Positions 34,576 through 42,270 of a DNA stretch of 64,000 bases are shown here, in pieces; the first letter of the stretch is position 1; every line of letters starts with the position of its first letter. The notes beneath the pieces were generated by a model, which was not told the origin of the DNA, made no database searches, and worked only from the letters and a program-made list of their open reading frames with translations. The DNA is from Bacillota bacterium. GTDB taxonomy: Bacteria > Bacillota > Clostridia > Christensenellales > SZUA-584. Both the position numbers and the translations under genes were made by a program. Location of the stretch: NCBI GenBank assembly GCA_023436115.1, contig JAEZKQ010000030.1, positions 186,001 to 250,000 of the forward strand, given 5' to 3'.

Positions 34576-35910
34576 TTACTGTTCCAAAATCTTCTTGTAC
34601 GGTGCAATCATACCTTCATTCATTTTGTTACCAATTTTAGCTTTCAGCTTTGGAGAAGAAATAAGTGCACCTACAAGATACATTTTTAAGGCCGTTCCTT
34701 TTTTCTTTTGAGGGAAGTCGTATAATCCATGTTGTTTGTAGAACTTATGATCAGCTTTCATCATACCGCGCATAAGCCAGATAAGGTCTCTGAATATTTT
34801 CATTCCGCCTGCGCCATAGAAGTTCATAGGCTGGATATAATCATGACTGATAGCATAATCAAGCCTTGCAGCAAGTCTATCTATTTCTGCATCCGGATTT
34901 ATTTCATCACACGCAACTCCTGCTAGAAAATTCCCTCCAACCTCACTACGCCCTTCAATAATCATCTGCAGATTAGTCTCTGACGGGTAATTTCCGCTAA
35001 TCAAATATCCTGTCGGCTTTCCCATAGTCACTGCTCTATGCCCATTACAGAACTGCCTGTCATCATACATTTTAAAAATCGAGCCCATGGAATGATCCTT
35101 GATGGAAAATGCATATATTATAGCATCTGCAGTCTGAATACTGTTACGCAGAAAATCATCAAAGCCATCCTTGTAAATACATTTTCCTGTAGTCGCACAA
35201 TTAAAGCAGCCTAAACATCCCCCGCGAAAAGGATACTCTGCAATATTAACAATTCGGCTCTTATAATTAAGAACGGCTCTGAATCTGCTAATCATATCAT
35301 TAAGCTGAGAATCATCCTTTGCGCAATCTGTAACGATTACTATATCGCCGCTCTTTTCATCCCGGGCCGATGTATAAGAACCAACAGGAAGATGTGCCGG
35401 AGCCGCTTGACACCTTGGAATTGTTTCATATACATCATGCTCCATACTCCATAAAACATAATCAAAAAACTCTTTTGCAGCTTTTTGTCCATTTTCAGTC
35501 AGAAGATCATCCATATCTGCAGACAGTCCCTTAATAAATTTCATGCCGAGATCCTGGCAGTTCTCCTGAATATACTTTTGTGCAGTCACATCATAAAAGT
35601 GCTTAGAAGTCGTAATCTGAGTAACAAACTTTCCGGATAAGTTTATACCATATGCTTTTAAAAGTTCTATAAAGCGATGCAATTGACTCGGCGCTATAAA
35701 TGTATAAACCGGATAAGAAAAAATGATCAAATCCGCATTTAATATTGCTTCAGCCGAAGCTGAAAATTCTTTTTCATAGTTTTTAATGTGCTGACCAACA
35801 TTAAGAAACTGAAATTGATGCTCCGGATACTTTTTTTCCAGGTACAATGAAGTATGCAATGTAATGCTATATTTACCTTTAGGACTTCCATTTAAGACAA
35901 GAACTTTCAT
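34576..35910 (-). CDS. Double flavodoxin-fold NAD(P)H-dependent FMN oxidoreductase
   Basis: A 444-residue protein. Residues 1-150 are one flavodoxin-like domain (VLVLNGSPKG, DLIIFSYPVYTF) and about 180-340 a second (IVTDCAKDDS, CLGCFNCATTGKC, DAIIYAFSIKDHSMG). The CLGCFNC-type cysteines resemble those of iron-sulfur flavoproteins. Two fused domains are unusual for this family, which normally dimerises. AGGAGG precedes the start. The substrate is unknown. Confidence 0.75.
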   Translation of the reverse strand: MKVLVLNGSPKGKYSITLHTSLYLEKKYPEHQFQFLNVGQHIKNYEKEFSASAEAILNADLIIFSYPVYTFIAPSQLHRFIELLKAYGINLSGKFVTQITTSKHFYDVTAQKYIQENCQDLGMKFIKGLSADMDDLLTENGQKAAKEFFDYVLWSMEHDVYETIPRCQAAPAHLPVGSYTSARDEKSGDIVIVTDCAKDDSQLNDMISRFRAVLNYKSRIVNIAEYPFRGGCLGCFNCATTGKCIYKDGFDDFLRNSIQTADAIIYAFSIKDHSMGSIFKMYDDRQFCNGHRAVTMGKPTGYLISGNYPSETNLQMIIEGRSEVGGNFLAGVACDEINPDAEIDRLAARLDYAISHDYIQPMNFYGAGGMKIFRDLIWLMRGMMKADHKFYKQHGLYDFPQKKKGTALKMYLVGALISSPKLKAKIGNKMNEGMIAPYKKILEQ

Positions 35911-35974
35911 GCTTAACCTCCTGCTTCACCACTGTTCATTTTAGCTTGATAGTATATTTGGCTAAGATATTTTG

Positions 35975-36372
35975 GTTTAAATTTTGGTTTTTTCTCCGGT
36001 TGCCATCTTCGCCTTTACCACATTGCTACGATGCTGTTTTTCAAGCTGCGCCGCTTGAAATGTTCCCCAGAAATAATCGCGGATCACCTGGCATTCGTGT
36101 AGCTATAGCATCTGCGCAATTGACTCGATACTCGAGATCGTCCCAGTCTGCATTAGCGGTATCCAACGGTTCCTGATCAAATATAACACAAACGCTGAGG
36201 ATTTTTAACTGATTCAATGCACCCATGAATTACTGCTTTATCTCGCCCAAATCTACTGATGCTTCTGGTAATGATAATTTCTGTATCGTAGCCTGTCTTA
36301 CTTGAACCAGTATCTATATAGACATCTACTAATAACCATTTTGGATGAGTTGGCCGATACTTGGGCGGTTAA
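35975..36372 (-). pseudogene. N-terminal relic of a large serine recombinase
   Basis: Minus-strand frames read LLVDVYIDTGSSKTGYDTE and ITRSISRFGRD, then, after a frameshift near 36225, LKILSVCVIFDQEPLDTAN, then further broken sequence. These match, in order, the catalytic-domain segments of TnpX/TndX-type recombinases. Several stops and at least two shifts show decay. The short frame at 36041-36226 is part of it, not a gene. Confidence 0.6.
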
Positions 36373-36427
36373 ACTTTTCAGCTGCTCAGCACTGATTGTA
36401 CAAATCGGAATTTATCTATTATATAAT

Positions 36428-37093
36428 TCAGCTTCGGCCAACCCAATTTTTTGACCAATAAAACAATGCCACAGACATCTTTTCAAAATCGACCGTTCCA
36501 CCATTTTTTAGACTTAAAAAAGTCTGGATGATACTCTTTTCTTCTGAACTTATTACCTCTAACAAGTCTTTCATACAGCTAATGTAGTGGCCTGTCTGCT
36601 TAAAACTTATTGCCTGTACAACAAATGATGCAGATTTATACAAACCTCTTAGAATTTCTTCGCTTTTCTCGTACAGCATATTATGAACACAGCTATGGTA
36701 TAGATTACATACACCAATTTTAATCGCTCTGCTAACGGCAACGTCGTCAACATGCAGCAGCAGTTCGTCAAGGCTTCCTTTTATCGGCTTTGTATCATAG
36801 TAGAATTGGAAAAGATCTGATGCTTCCCAATTAAGAATTTCATTTTTTCCTGAGAGGAAACCACAAATTAATTCTCTATGAGAAAGTGTATCCAACATAG
36901 TGTTATAGGACTGAATGTCCAAAGCAGATAGCTCATCGAGTATTACAACAACATCGATATCGCTTGCTTCGGTTGCTTCACCGCGAGCGAAACTTCCCTG
37001 CAGCCCAACAAACCACACTCGTTCTCCAAAGTTCGCATTTAAGCCCTGTAAAAAGCTATTTATCCATGTCGTCATTTCTATCATTTCTATCAC
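36428..37093 (-). CDS. Nucleotidyltransferase-domain protein, MNT/aminoglycoside adenylyltransferase-like
   Basis: A 221-residue protein with GSFARGEATEASDIDVVV near residue 33, the Gs-x10-DxD nucleotidyltransferase motif with two metal-binding Asp. The C-terminal 110 residues are helical and include a HEPN-like bundle (KIGVCNLYHSCVHNMLYEKS). It may transfer nucleotides to a drug or to a protein; no resistance phenotype can be read. AGAGGTG lies 6 bases upstream, and a perfect inverted repeat lies 57-75 bases upstream. Confidence 0.75.
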   Translation of the reverse strand: MIEMIEMTTWINSFLQGLNANFGERVWFVGLQGSFARGEATEASDIDVVVILDELSALDIQSYNTMLDTLSHRELICGFLSGKNEILNWEASDLFQFYYDTKPIKGSLDELLLHVDDVAVSRAIKIGVCNLYHSCVHNMLYEKSEEILRGLYKSASFVVQAISFKQTGHYISCMKDLLEVISSEEKSIIQTFLSLKNGGTVDFEKMSVALFYWSKNWVGRS

Positions 37094-37149
37094 CTCTGCA
37101 AATTCTGATTTGACTATTGACTAAAACTGTGTATAAAATTAATAAATAA

Positions 37150-37168
37150 TTGGAATTTGTAGTTCCAA
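37150..37168. promoter_or_regulatory. Perfect inverted repeat upstream of the nucleotidyltransferase
   Basis: TTGGAA and TTCCAA around a 7-base spacer, in an AT-rich region where its promoter must lie; a possible operator. The remaining 320-base gap otherwise shows only the terminator below. Confidence 0.35.
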
Positions 37169-37329
37169 CTTATTTTTATTATAATGTTAGCATTTTTGGG
37201 TAATCAGGACAACGGGAAACCTTTGTTATTATAGGCTTTTGTCAGTCCAATTGGCGGATACATAAGAATAATTGACGCATTTCACCAAAGTGATAAAGAC
37301 AGCAAAGAGGTTATTTAATAACAGCTAAT

Positions 37330-37365
37330 AAAAACGGACGGCATCATATTTAATTCCATCCGTTT
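37330..37365 (-). terminator. Terminator of the BaiCD-like gene
   Basis: On the minus strand AAACGGATGG (37356-37365) pairs with CCGTCCGTTTT (37331-37341) and is followed by TATTAG, about 50 bases after the stop. Confidence 0.65.
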
Positions 37366-37414
37366 AATATGTTTGTTTATATCTGCAAATGTCATCTATG
37401 TGTTATTTTATTGT

Positions 37415-39352
37415 TTATATATCTTGGGCAACTAGATAGGCTTCATGGGTCGCATCAATGAAATTTCTCGCTTTGATACAATCCCCTATCTTATATATTT
37501 CATCCACTTGGTTTTTAAGTTGATGATACAATGAATCATTTGCCTTAAATCCCAGCGCTATTATCACTGTATCACAAGGTAGTTCTCTTGTATTGCCGTT
37601 GGATTCTTTAACAACAACGCCTTTATCGGTTACCTCCACCAGTTCCAATCCTCCTTCAGTCTTTACCCCTTTGTCCTTCAGTGCCTGGAGCAGTGAGAAC
37701 TTTGACATGAAGATAACATCCTGTGCGACTTCCGGGAGCATGTCAATGATTGTCACGTTCTTTCCCTTTTCTGCCAAATGGAGTCCTGTCTCACATCCAA
37801 CAAGCCCCCCTCCCACAACAACGATGTTGTTACCTGACTGCTCCCTCTCTTTGAGCATAGTAGTTGCAATTCTTACATTGGGTTTGTTGATTCCGGGTAT
37901 ATTTGGAATAATGGGGCTTGAGCCTGTTGCAATGATAACTGTGTCCGGCTTTAACTCCTGGACCAATTCCTTTGTTCCCGGAGTATTGTACCTTATCTCG
38001 ATATTGGCGTGTTTGATCTTGCGCACCAAATACTTACAGTAAGCGTTAACCTCTTTCTTATGGTCCATAATGGCCCCTTCCAGTAGATGCCCTCCGAGCT
38101 CTGAGGATTTTTCTACTAAAGTGACACGATGCCCCTTTTCTTGGGCTAAAATCGCGGCTTGCATACCTGCCATTCCGCCACCGATGACTAGGACATCTTT
38201 GGTCTTGTTTGTTGGAATGATAGGGCTCAAATATTCCTTGCCAAGGACCGGATTCACACTGCAGGCTGCATACTGTCCAAAAAATACCCGGTTAATACAT
38301 TGCATGCATCTAACGCAAGGAATGATATCTTCTTTCTTATCAGCACGCGCTTTATTCACCCATTCAGGATCAGACAGCAAGGGCCTGGCAAGCCCGATGA
38401 AGTCAAGTTTATTATCCGCAAGCAGCTTATTTGCCAGAACAGGATCTCCAATATTACCATCGGAAATAACCTGAATACCTACCTCTTCTCTAACTTTACT
38501 GGCATATTCAATAGAAACTCCGTCTTCCATATATTCCGTTGGAATCAGTAGGTTCATGTTGTCATAGCTCCCACGTCTTAAATGAAGGGTATCAATTCCT
38601 ATTCCTTTGAGTATTTTTGCCATCTCTATAGTTTCGTCAAGCTCTCGTCCACCTGGGAAACCGTGGTCTAGAGCCAAGCCAACAATCAAAGGGAAGTCTC
38701 TTCCAGCACTCTTTCTGGCACTTTCAATACATTCTAATAAAAACCTCATACGGTTTTCCAGGCTTCCTCCATATTCATCGGTTCTGCGGTTCCATACAGA
38801 AGATAAAAATTGATCTCCCAAGTAAGCAGTAAAGTGAACATAAATGATGTCAAAGCCGGCCTGTTTTGCTAACCCTGCAGCCTTGCCATAAGCCTCAATC
38901 AGCTCGGCGATTTCAACTTTTGTTAATTCGCGGGTTTTTATCTCGGGGTTTCCCAGCAACCCATTTTCTGAAGGCCCTACTGGCCATTTTTCTTTAAGGG
39001 CATCATCTGCCAATCTTCCAGTTCCCGGAGATAACTCGATTGCAATTTTTGCATCGTATCGGTGTGCTATTTCTGTTATCTCGTGGAAATATTTGATTTG
39101 ATTTACTGAGTCCAAAGTCGCATATCCATAGGTTAGCGGATATGTATCTACATTTTTCTCTGCTTTGACATGGGTAGTGATAATCAGCCCAACGCCGCCT
39201 TTTGCCCTGGCTTTATAATACTCATAATATCTTTCGCCAAGAACAGGGGGCTCTCCTATTGAAAACTGTGTATTCATTGGTGACATGACCAGTCTGTTCT
39301 TGATTTTCAAATTGCCTATGTGCGCTGGTTCGAATAGTTTATCGTAAGCCAT
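37415..39352 (-). CDS. BaiCD/2,4-dienoyl-CoA reductase-type iron-sulfur flavoenzyme
   Basis: About 645 residues from the ATG at 39352 after GGAGGT. Three parts in the family order: OYE-type FMN barrel (residues 1-360, with NRLVMSPMNTQ and NRRTDEYGGSLENRMRF), a [4Fe-4S] site CVRCMQCINRVFFGQYAAC, then FAD (VLVIGGGMAGMQAA) and NAD (IVVVGGGLVGCETG) Rossmann domains. This is the architecture of DCR, BaiCD/BaiH and related enoate reductases, which reduce conjugated C=C bonds. No other bai genes are present, so a bile-acid role is not supported by context. Confidence 0.88.
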   Translation of the reverse strand: MAYDKLFEPAHIGNLKIKNRLVMSPMNTQFSIGEPPVLGERYYEYYKARAKGGVGLIITTHVKAEKNVDTYPLTYGYATLDSVNQIKYFHEITEIAHRYDAKIAIELSPGTGRLADDALKEKWPVGPSENGLLGNPEIKTRELTKVEIAELIEAYGKAAGLAKQAGFDIIYVHFTAYLGDQFLSSVWNRRTDEYGGSLENRMRFLLECIESARKSAGRDFPLIVGLALDHGFPGGRELDETIEMAKILKGIGIDTLHLRRGSYDNMNLLIPTEYMEDGVSIEYASKVREEVGIQVISDGNIGDPVLANKLLADNKLDFIGLARPLLSDPEWVNKARADKKEDIIPCVRCMQCINRVFFGQYAACSVNPVLGKEYLSPIIPTNKTKDVLVIGGGMAGMQAAILAQEKGHRVTLVEKSSELGGHLLEGAIMDHKKEVNAYCKYLVRKIKHANIEIRYNTPGTKELVQELKPDTVIIATGSSPIIPNIPGINKPNVRIATTMLKEREQSGNNIVVVGGGLVGCETGLHLAEKGKNVTIIDMLPEVAQDVIFMSKFSLLQALKDKGVKTEGGLELVEVTDKGVVVKESNGNTRELPCDTVIIALGFKANDSLYHQLKNQVDEIYKIGDCIKARNFIDATHEAYLVAQDI

Positions 39353-39503
39353 TAATATACCTCCATATATATTATTAGCTTGTGAAACAATCAGTAGGAT
39401 TATACCCCAATGGCTTAAAAGGAAGTAAATGTTTGCATATATCACAAAACCACTCCATACAAAAGAGGTGGTTCTATTTTATTAAGCACATCTACAACTC
39501 CAA

Positions 39504-39679
39504 ATTTGGTCAAGTGTACGAGCAACTGGTCAGGAAGGTTAATTGAAAAGGTCTTTGTTTACGAAGACAAATTTACCGTGGAATTCGAATCGGGCTGTGA
39601 CAGTGGATGTTTACGAATAAGTAAAAAACGAGCAAGGGACTCTACGCAATTTGACTTAGGGTTTAGGTTAACGGGCTAA
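39504..39679 (+). pseudogene. C-terminal relic of a serine recombinase
   Basis: One frame reads QVYEQLVRKV and the next LIEKVFVYEDKFTVEFESG, the usual C-terminal strand pair of large serine recombinases, joined by a one-base shift. Nothing of the catalytic domain precedes it. The rest of the 371-base gap (39353-39723) has a T-tailed hairpin at 39448-39475 on the plus strand and no gene. Confidence 0.5.
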
Positions 39680-39723
39680 TTGGAATTTTTAGTATTGCAG
39701 GTTATCCTCATCACCCATGCTTA

Positions 39724-40140
39724 TCATATTTCATTGTTGTAATACCTATCAATCATTTCTTTCAATGAGTGGGCGACAACGATCTTTGTGTTGTCTTCAT
39801 GCTCCCACCGTACAATCTCTGTCGATTTAATTTGACCATCTATTATTGAATAGCAGTAGTAATCACCACAGCCATTTCCACCTATAAAAAGCAATTCATC
39901 TAAACCTTCATAGAACTCGGATAAAGTTTCTCGTACAAGTAAATTATCCTCAATAATTTGCTTCACAGAAAGCAATAACAAATTGTCCCCATCCATCTCT
40001 AACAATAATTCTTTCAGCTCATTAGGAAAAGTGACATTAAGCCTATTTTCCGCATTGGTAATCATTCTTAGGTCAGCAGGTGGATGGGGTTTAATATACT
40101 CGTTATCATTCATATATAATCTAATTTGCTCAATATACAT
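39724..40140 (-). CDS. SMI1/KNR4 (SUKH) family protein
   Basis: A 138-residue protein with LNVTFPNELKELLLEMDG, the SUKH signature where a loop meets a helix, and ELLFIGGNGCGDYYCY, the second conserved block. SUKH proteins are frequent immunity proteins for polymorphic toxins and DNase-type bacteriocins. No toxin gene is adjacent in the window, so it may be an orphan immunity gene in accessory DNA. GAGGTG precedes the start. Confidence 0.8.
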   Translation of the reverse strand: MYIEQIRLYMNDNEYIKPHPPADLRMITNAENRLNVTFPNELKELLLEMDGDNLLLLSVKQIIEDNLLVRETLSEFYEGLDELLFIGGNGCGDYYCYSIIDGQIKSTEIVRWEHEDNTKIVVAHSLKEMIDRYYNNEI

Positions 40141-40232
40141 TATTTCACCTCATTATATAAAATCTTAAAACCTTGATAAAAACGGTTCAATAAGTTCCAA
40201 TTTACCGCTACAATAACAACATTATTTAGCCG

Positions 40233-40310
40233 ACATCCAACCTGACCACACAACCTCAAAAATCCCGAAAAACCTGACCACTCGCGAACACTGACATCTA
40301 GCCCGACCAC
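40233..40310 (+). repeat. Three copies of a CCYGACCAC word at about 30-bp spacing
   Basis: CCTGACCAC (40241-40249), CCTGACCAC (40273-40281) and CCCGACCAC (40302-40310). CATCCAACCTGACCAC (40234-40249) recurs exactly at 42268-42283. Repeated terminal words of this kind occur at ends of IS21-like elements, which is a guess here. Confidence 0.4.
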
Positions 40311-40478
40311 TTGACTATCAAAAGCCGCTTATATGGACTTGTTTCCACGAATCAAAAAAATCATGATTTTCACACACAATGGAGTTCGTACCCATATGTG
40401 CTGAAAGCCTTGATATATAAGGGTTTTCAGCAAAATCAGTTATTTGTCCTTGTTATCAATACGACCGTCTCAACGTGC
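40302..40478. repeat. Degenerate direct repeat, copy 1 (RumA-tail type)
   Basis: By eye about three quarters identical to 42275-42447, same orientation. On the minus strand it encodes LLHVETVVLITRTNN then a stop (TGA at 40436-40438), which resembles the C-terminal end of RlmD/RumA rRNA methyltransferases, followed by the shared sequence around ATATATCAAGGCTTTCAGCA. Probably an old attachment-site copy or element end. Confidence 0.55.
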
Positions 40479-40508
40479 AAGAGCGGGCTGATTTGATGTC
40501 TTTTACAT

Positions 40509-40581
40509 TGTCGGTAGTTGGAAACATATCAACGGCACTTTATGCACTATCGGTAAGCGGGAATATGTCGTCTATATCCGC
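40509..40581 (+). repeat. Two imperfect direct repeats, possible IS end
   Basis: TGTCGGTAGTTGGAAACATA and, about 35 bases on, TATCGGTAAGCGGGAATATG. They look like the paired terminal repeats of IS21-family elements, but no transposase gene is present. Confidence 0.3.
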
Positions 40582-40618
40582 ATAATTGAAACTGTTTGAC
40601 TAGTATTCCTCGTAAGTA

Positions 40619-42127
40619 TCAGCCTTCACCTCTTGGTAATTTTGCGGTGCACTCTACGCAGTTGCGGCCATCTTCCTTTGCCTTATATAATGCTCTGTCT
40701 GCAGCGTCAATAAGTTCATAAGGTGCCATCTCATTATCAGGAACAACTGATGCTACACCAAGACTGACTGTTATAACATTTTTTATTTCCCTGTTTTCTA
40801 TTCTCAACTCTTCAATTCTTGTTCGAATTTCCTCGGCAACAACTGCCGCTCCCTCCGCAGTGGTACTCTTGAGTATTACCGCAAATTCCTCACCACCGTA
40901 ACGCGCTGCAAGGTCACCCGGTCTTTTTATTACACCTTTTATAGCCTCTGCGATCCTTATCAATGTTTGGTCACCTGATAGATGACCATATGTATCATTG
41001 AAAAGTTTGAAGTTATCAATATCTATCATAATCAGAGCTAGCGGCATTCTTTCTCGCAGACACATTTTCCAGGTTCTATTATATGCAATGTCAAAAGCTC
41101 TTCTGTTTCCAATTGAGGTTAGGCCGTCTATCATAGAAATCCGTTCAAGCTTCAAATTCGCAGCTTTTAACATTTCATTTGCACGATGGAGTTCCTCTGT
41201 TCTCTCTTTCACGCTAGCCTCAAGCTTCTTACTTAATTTACGATATTTTCTTACAAAATATATTGCAACCAATGCTATTAGTAATAAAAAGAGACTAACG
41301 GTGCGTAGGTAAAAACTCTGAAAATAATCTTCGGTCAGGTATACCACTCTCTTACCTTGCCATTGTTCCATTATTTTATCAACAGTGCCATCCTCAGTTA
41401 TTTCTTTAAGACCGGAATTAATCAGAGCCAACGTTTCTGTGTCGCCCTTTCTGACAGCTATTCTTGAGTACTGCGTTTCGATAGGATTATCTATTACTCT
41501 TATACCTTTAAACCCACTTTGCGCAAGTGCATACTCGCCATGCCATCGGTCCGCAACAATTGCATCTAAGTTTCCAGCAACTAAGTTTTTTAAGGAAGAT
41601 TTCCAATCATTGATCATTACAATGTTTATCTCTTGATATACTCGAAGTAAGTTGATCATATAGCCGCCAGCCTCTACACCGACATTTTTGCCTCTCAGGT
41701 CATCAATACTATTTAAGGTCACATTGTCGCTTTGAACGAATATGGAAAATTCGGATTTTAGCAGAGGTTCTGAGAAATCATAAATTCTTTCTCTTTCCGG
41801 ACTCGGATTAATTTGAAGAAGTCCGTCAGCTTCACCGTTAAGCACCATCGTTTGAGCTTCTTCCCAGTTCAATGCTAGCACTTTAACATCAATGCCTATT
41901 CTATCCCCAATGGCCTTAGCAATATCAACTGCTACTCCTTTAGCTTCTCCGTTATCATTGTATACAACAGGTACCAAGTTTTCATTTCCCAGCAAAATCA
42001 AAGAATCACGACTGTCGAAGCTCGCAGCAAATCCATTGATAGGCAGAAATAGATTCAACAAGGATAAGAATAAAATAACAGCAATAATATATGCCCTATT
42101 ATTATTACAACTTCTCTTGGATTTCAC
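40619..42127 (-). CDS. Membrane diguanylate cyclase with extracellular PBPb sensor
   Basis: A 502-residue protein: N-terminal signal/transmembrane segment (about 12-33), SBP_bac_3-type sensor domain (about 40-265: VPVVYNDNGEAKGVAVDIAK, ANLDAIVADRWHG), a transmembrane helix (about 275-295), a coiled linker and a GGDEF domain (GLTSIGNRRAF, RYGGEEFAV, ADRALYKAKEDGRNCV). RPGD five residues before GGEEF is a complete I-site. It should make c-di-GMP in response to a small extracellular solute. The GTG start overlaps the stop of the truncated GGDEF gene upstream, so it was the second gene of a two-cyclase operon. Confidence 0.87.
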   Translation of the reverse strand: MKSKRSCNNNRAYIIAVILFLSLLNLFLPINGFAASFDSRDSLILLGNENLVPVVYNDNGEAKGVAVDIAKAIGDRIGIDVKVLALNWEEAQTMVLNGEADGLLQINPSPERERIYDFSEPLLKSEFSIFVQSDNVTLNSIDDLRGKNVGVEAGGYMINLLRVYQEINIVMINDWKSSLKNLVAGNLDAIVADRWHGEYALAQSGFKGIRVIDNPIETQYSRIAVRKGDTETLALINSGLKEITEDGTVDKIMEQWQGKRVVYLTEDYFQSFYLRTVSLFLLLIALVAIYFVRKYRKLSKKLEASVKERTEELHRANEMLKAANLKLERISMIDGLTSIGNRRAFDIAYNRTWKMCLRERMPLALIMIDIDNFKLFNDTYGHLSGDQTLIRIAEAIKGVIKRPGDLAARYGGEEFAVILKSTTAEGAAVVAEEIRTRIEELRIENREIKNVITVSLGVASVVPDNEMAPYELIDAADRALYKAKEDGRNCVECTAKLPRGEG

Positions 42128-42270
42128 AACACCACCTGCTTACGTTTTAGTTGACTAAAATATTCCACCAAAAAAGGTTGCATCTCAGCTACTATCCGGT
42201 TTTTCCCATTTCTTTTTGCTTTGTATAGGCTCATATCAGCCAAATGAACAAACTCATTGACAACTTTCAT
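42124..42270 (-). pseudogene. 3' stub of a second GGDEF gene
   Basis: The frame reads VHLADMSLYKAKRNGKNRIV and then a hydrophilic tail to a TGA that overlaps the next gene's GTG. ADxSLYxAKxxGKNR is the last conserved block of GGDEF domains. Everything before it is replaced by repeat copy 2 and the recombinase element, so the gene was cut by an insertion near 42264-42270. The missing N-terminal part is not found in the window. Confidence 0.7.

Noticed and set aside
36041..36226. Intact 61-codon gene on the minus strand
   Set aside because: The sequence is an internal piece of a decayed serine recombinase that continues in other frames on both sides.
37415..39352. Bile-acid 7-dehydroxylation enzyme (baiCD)
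   Set aside because: The architecture fits the wider 2,4-dienoyl-CoA reductase/BaiCD group, but no other bai genes accompany it, so the symbol is not assigned.
40233..40310. Short CRISPR-like array (CCTGACCAC units at about 30-bp spacing)
   Set aside because: The repeated word is only 9 bases, there are three copies, and no cas genes or longer repeats are present.
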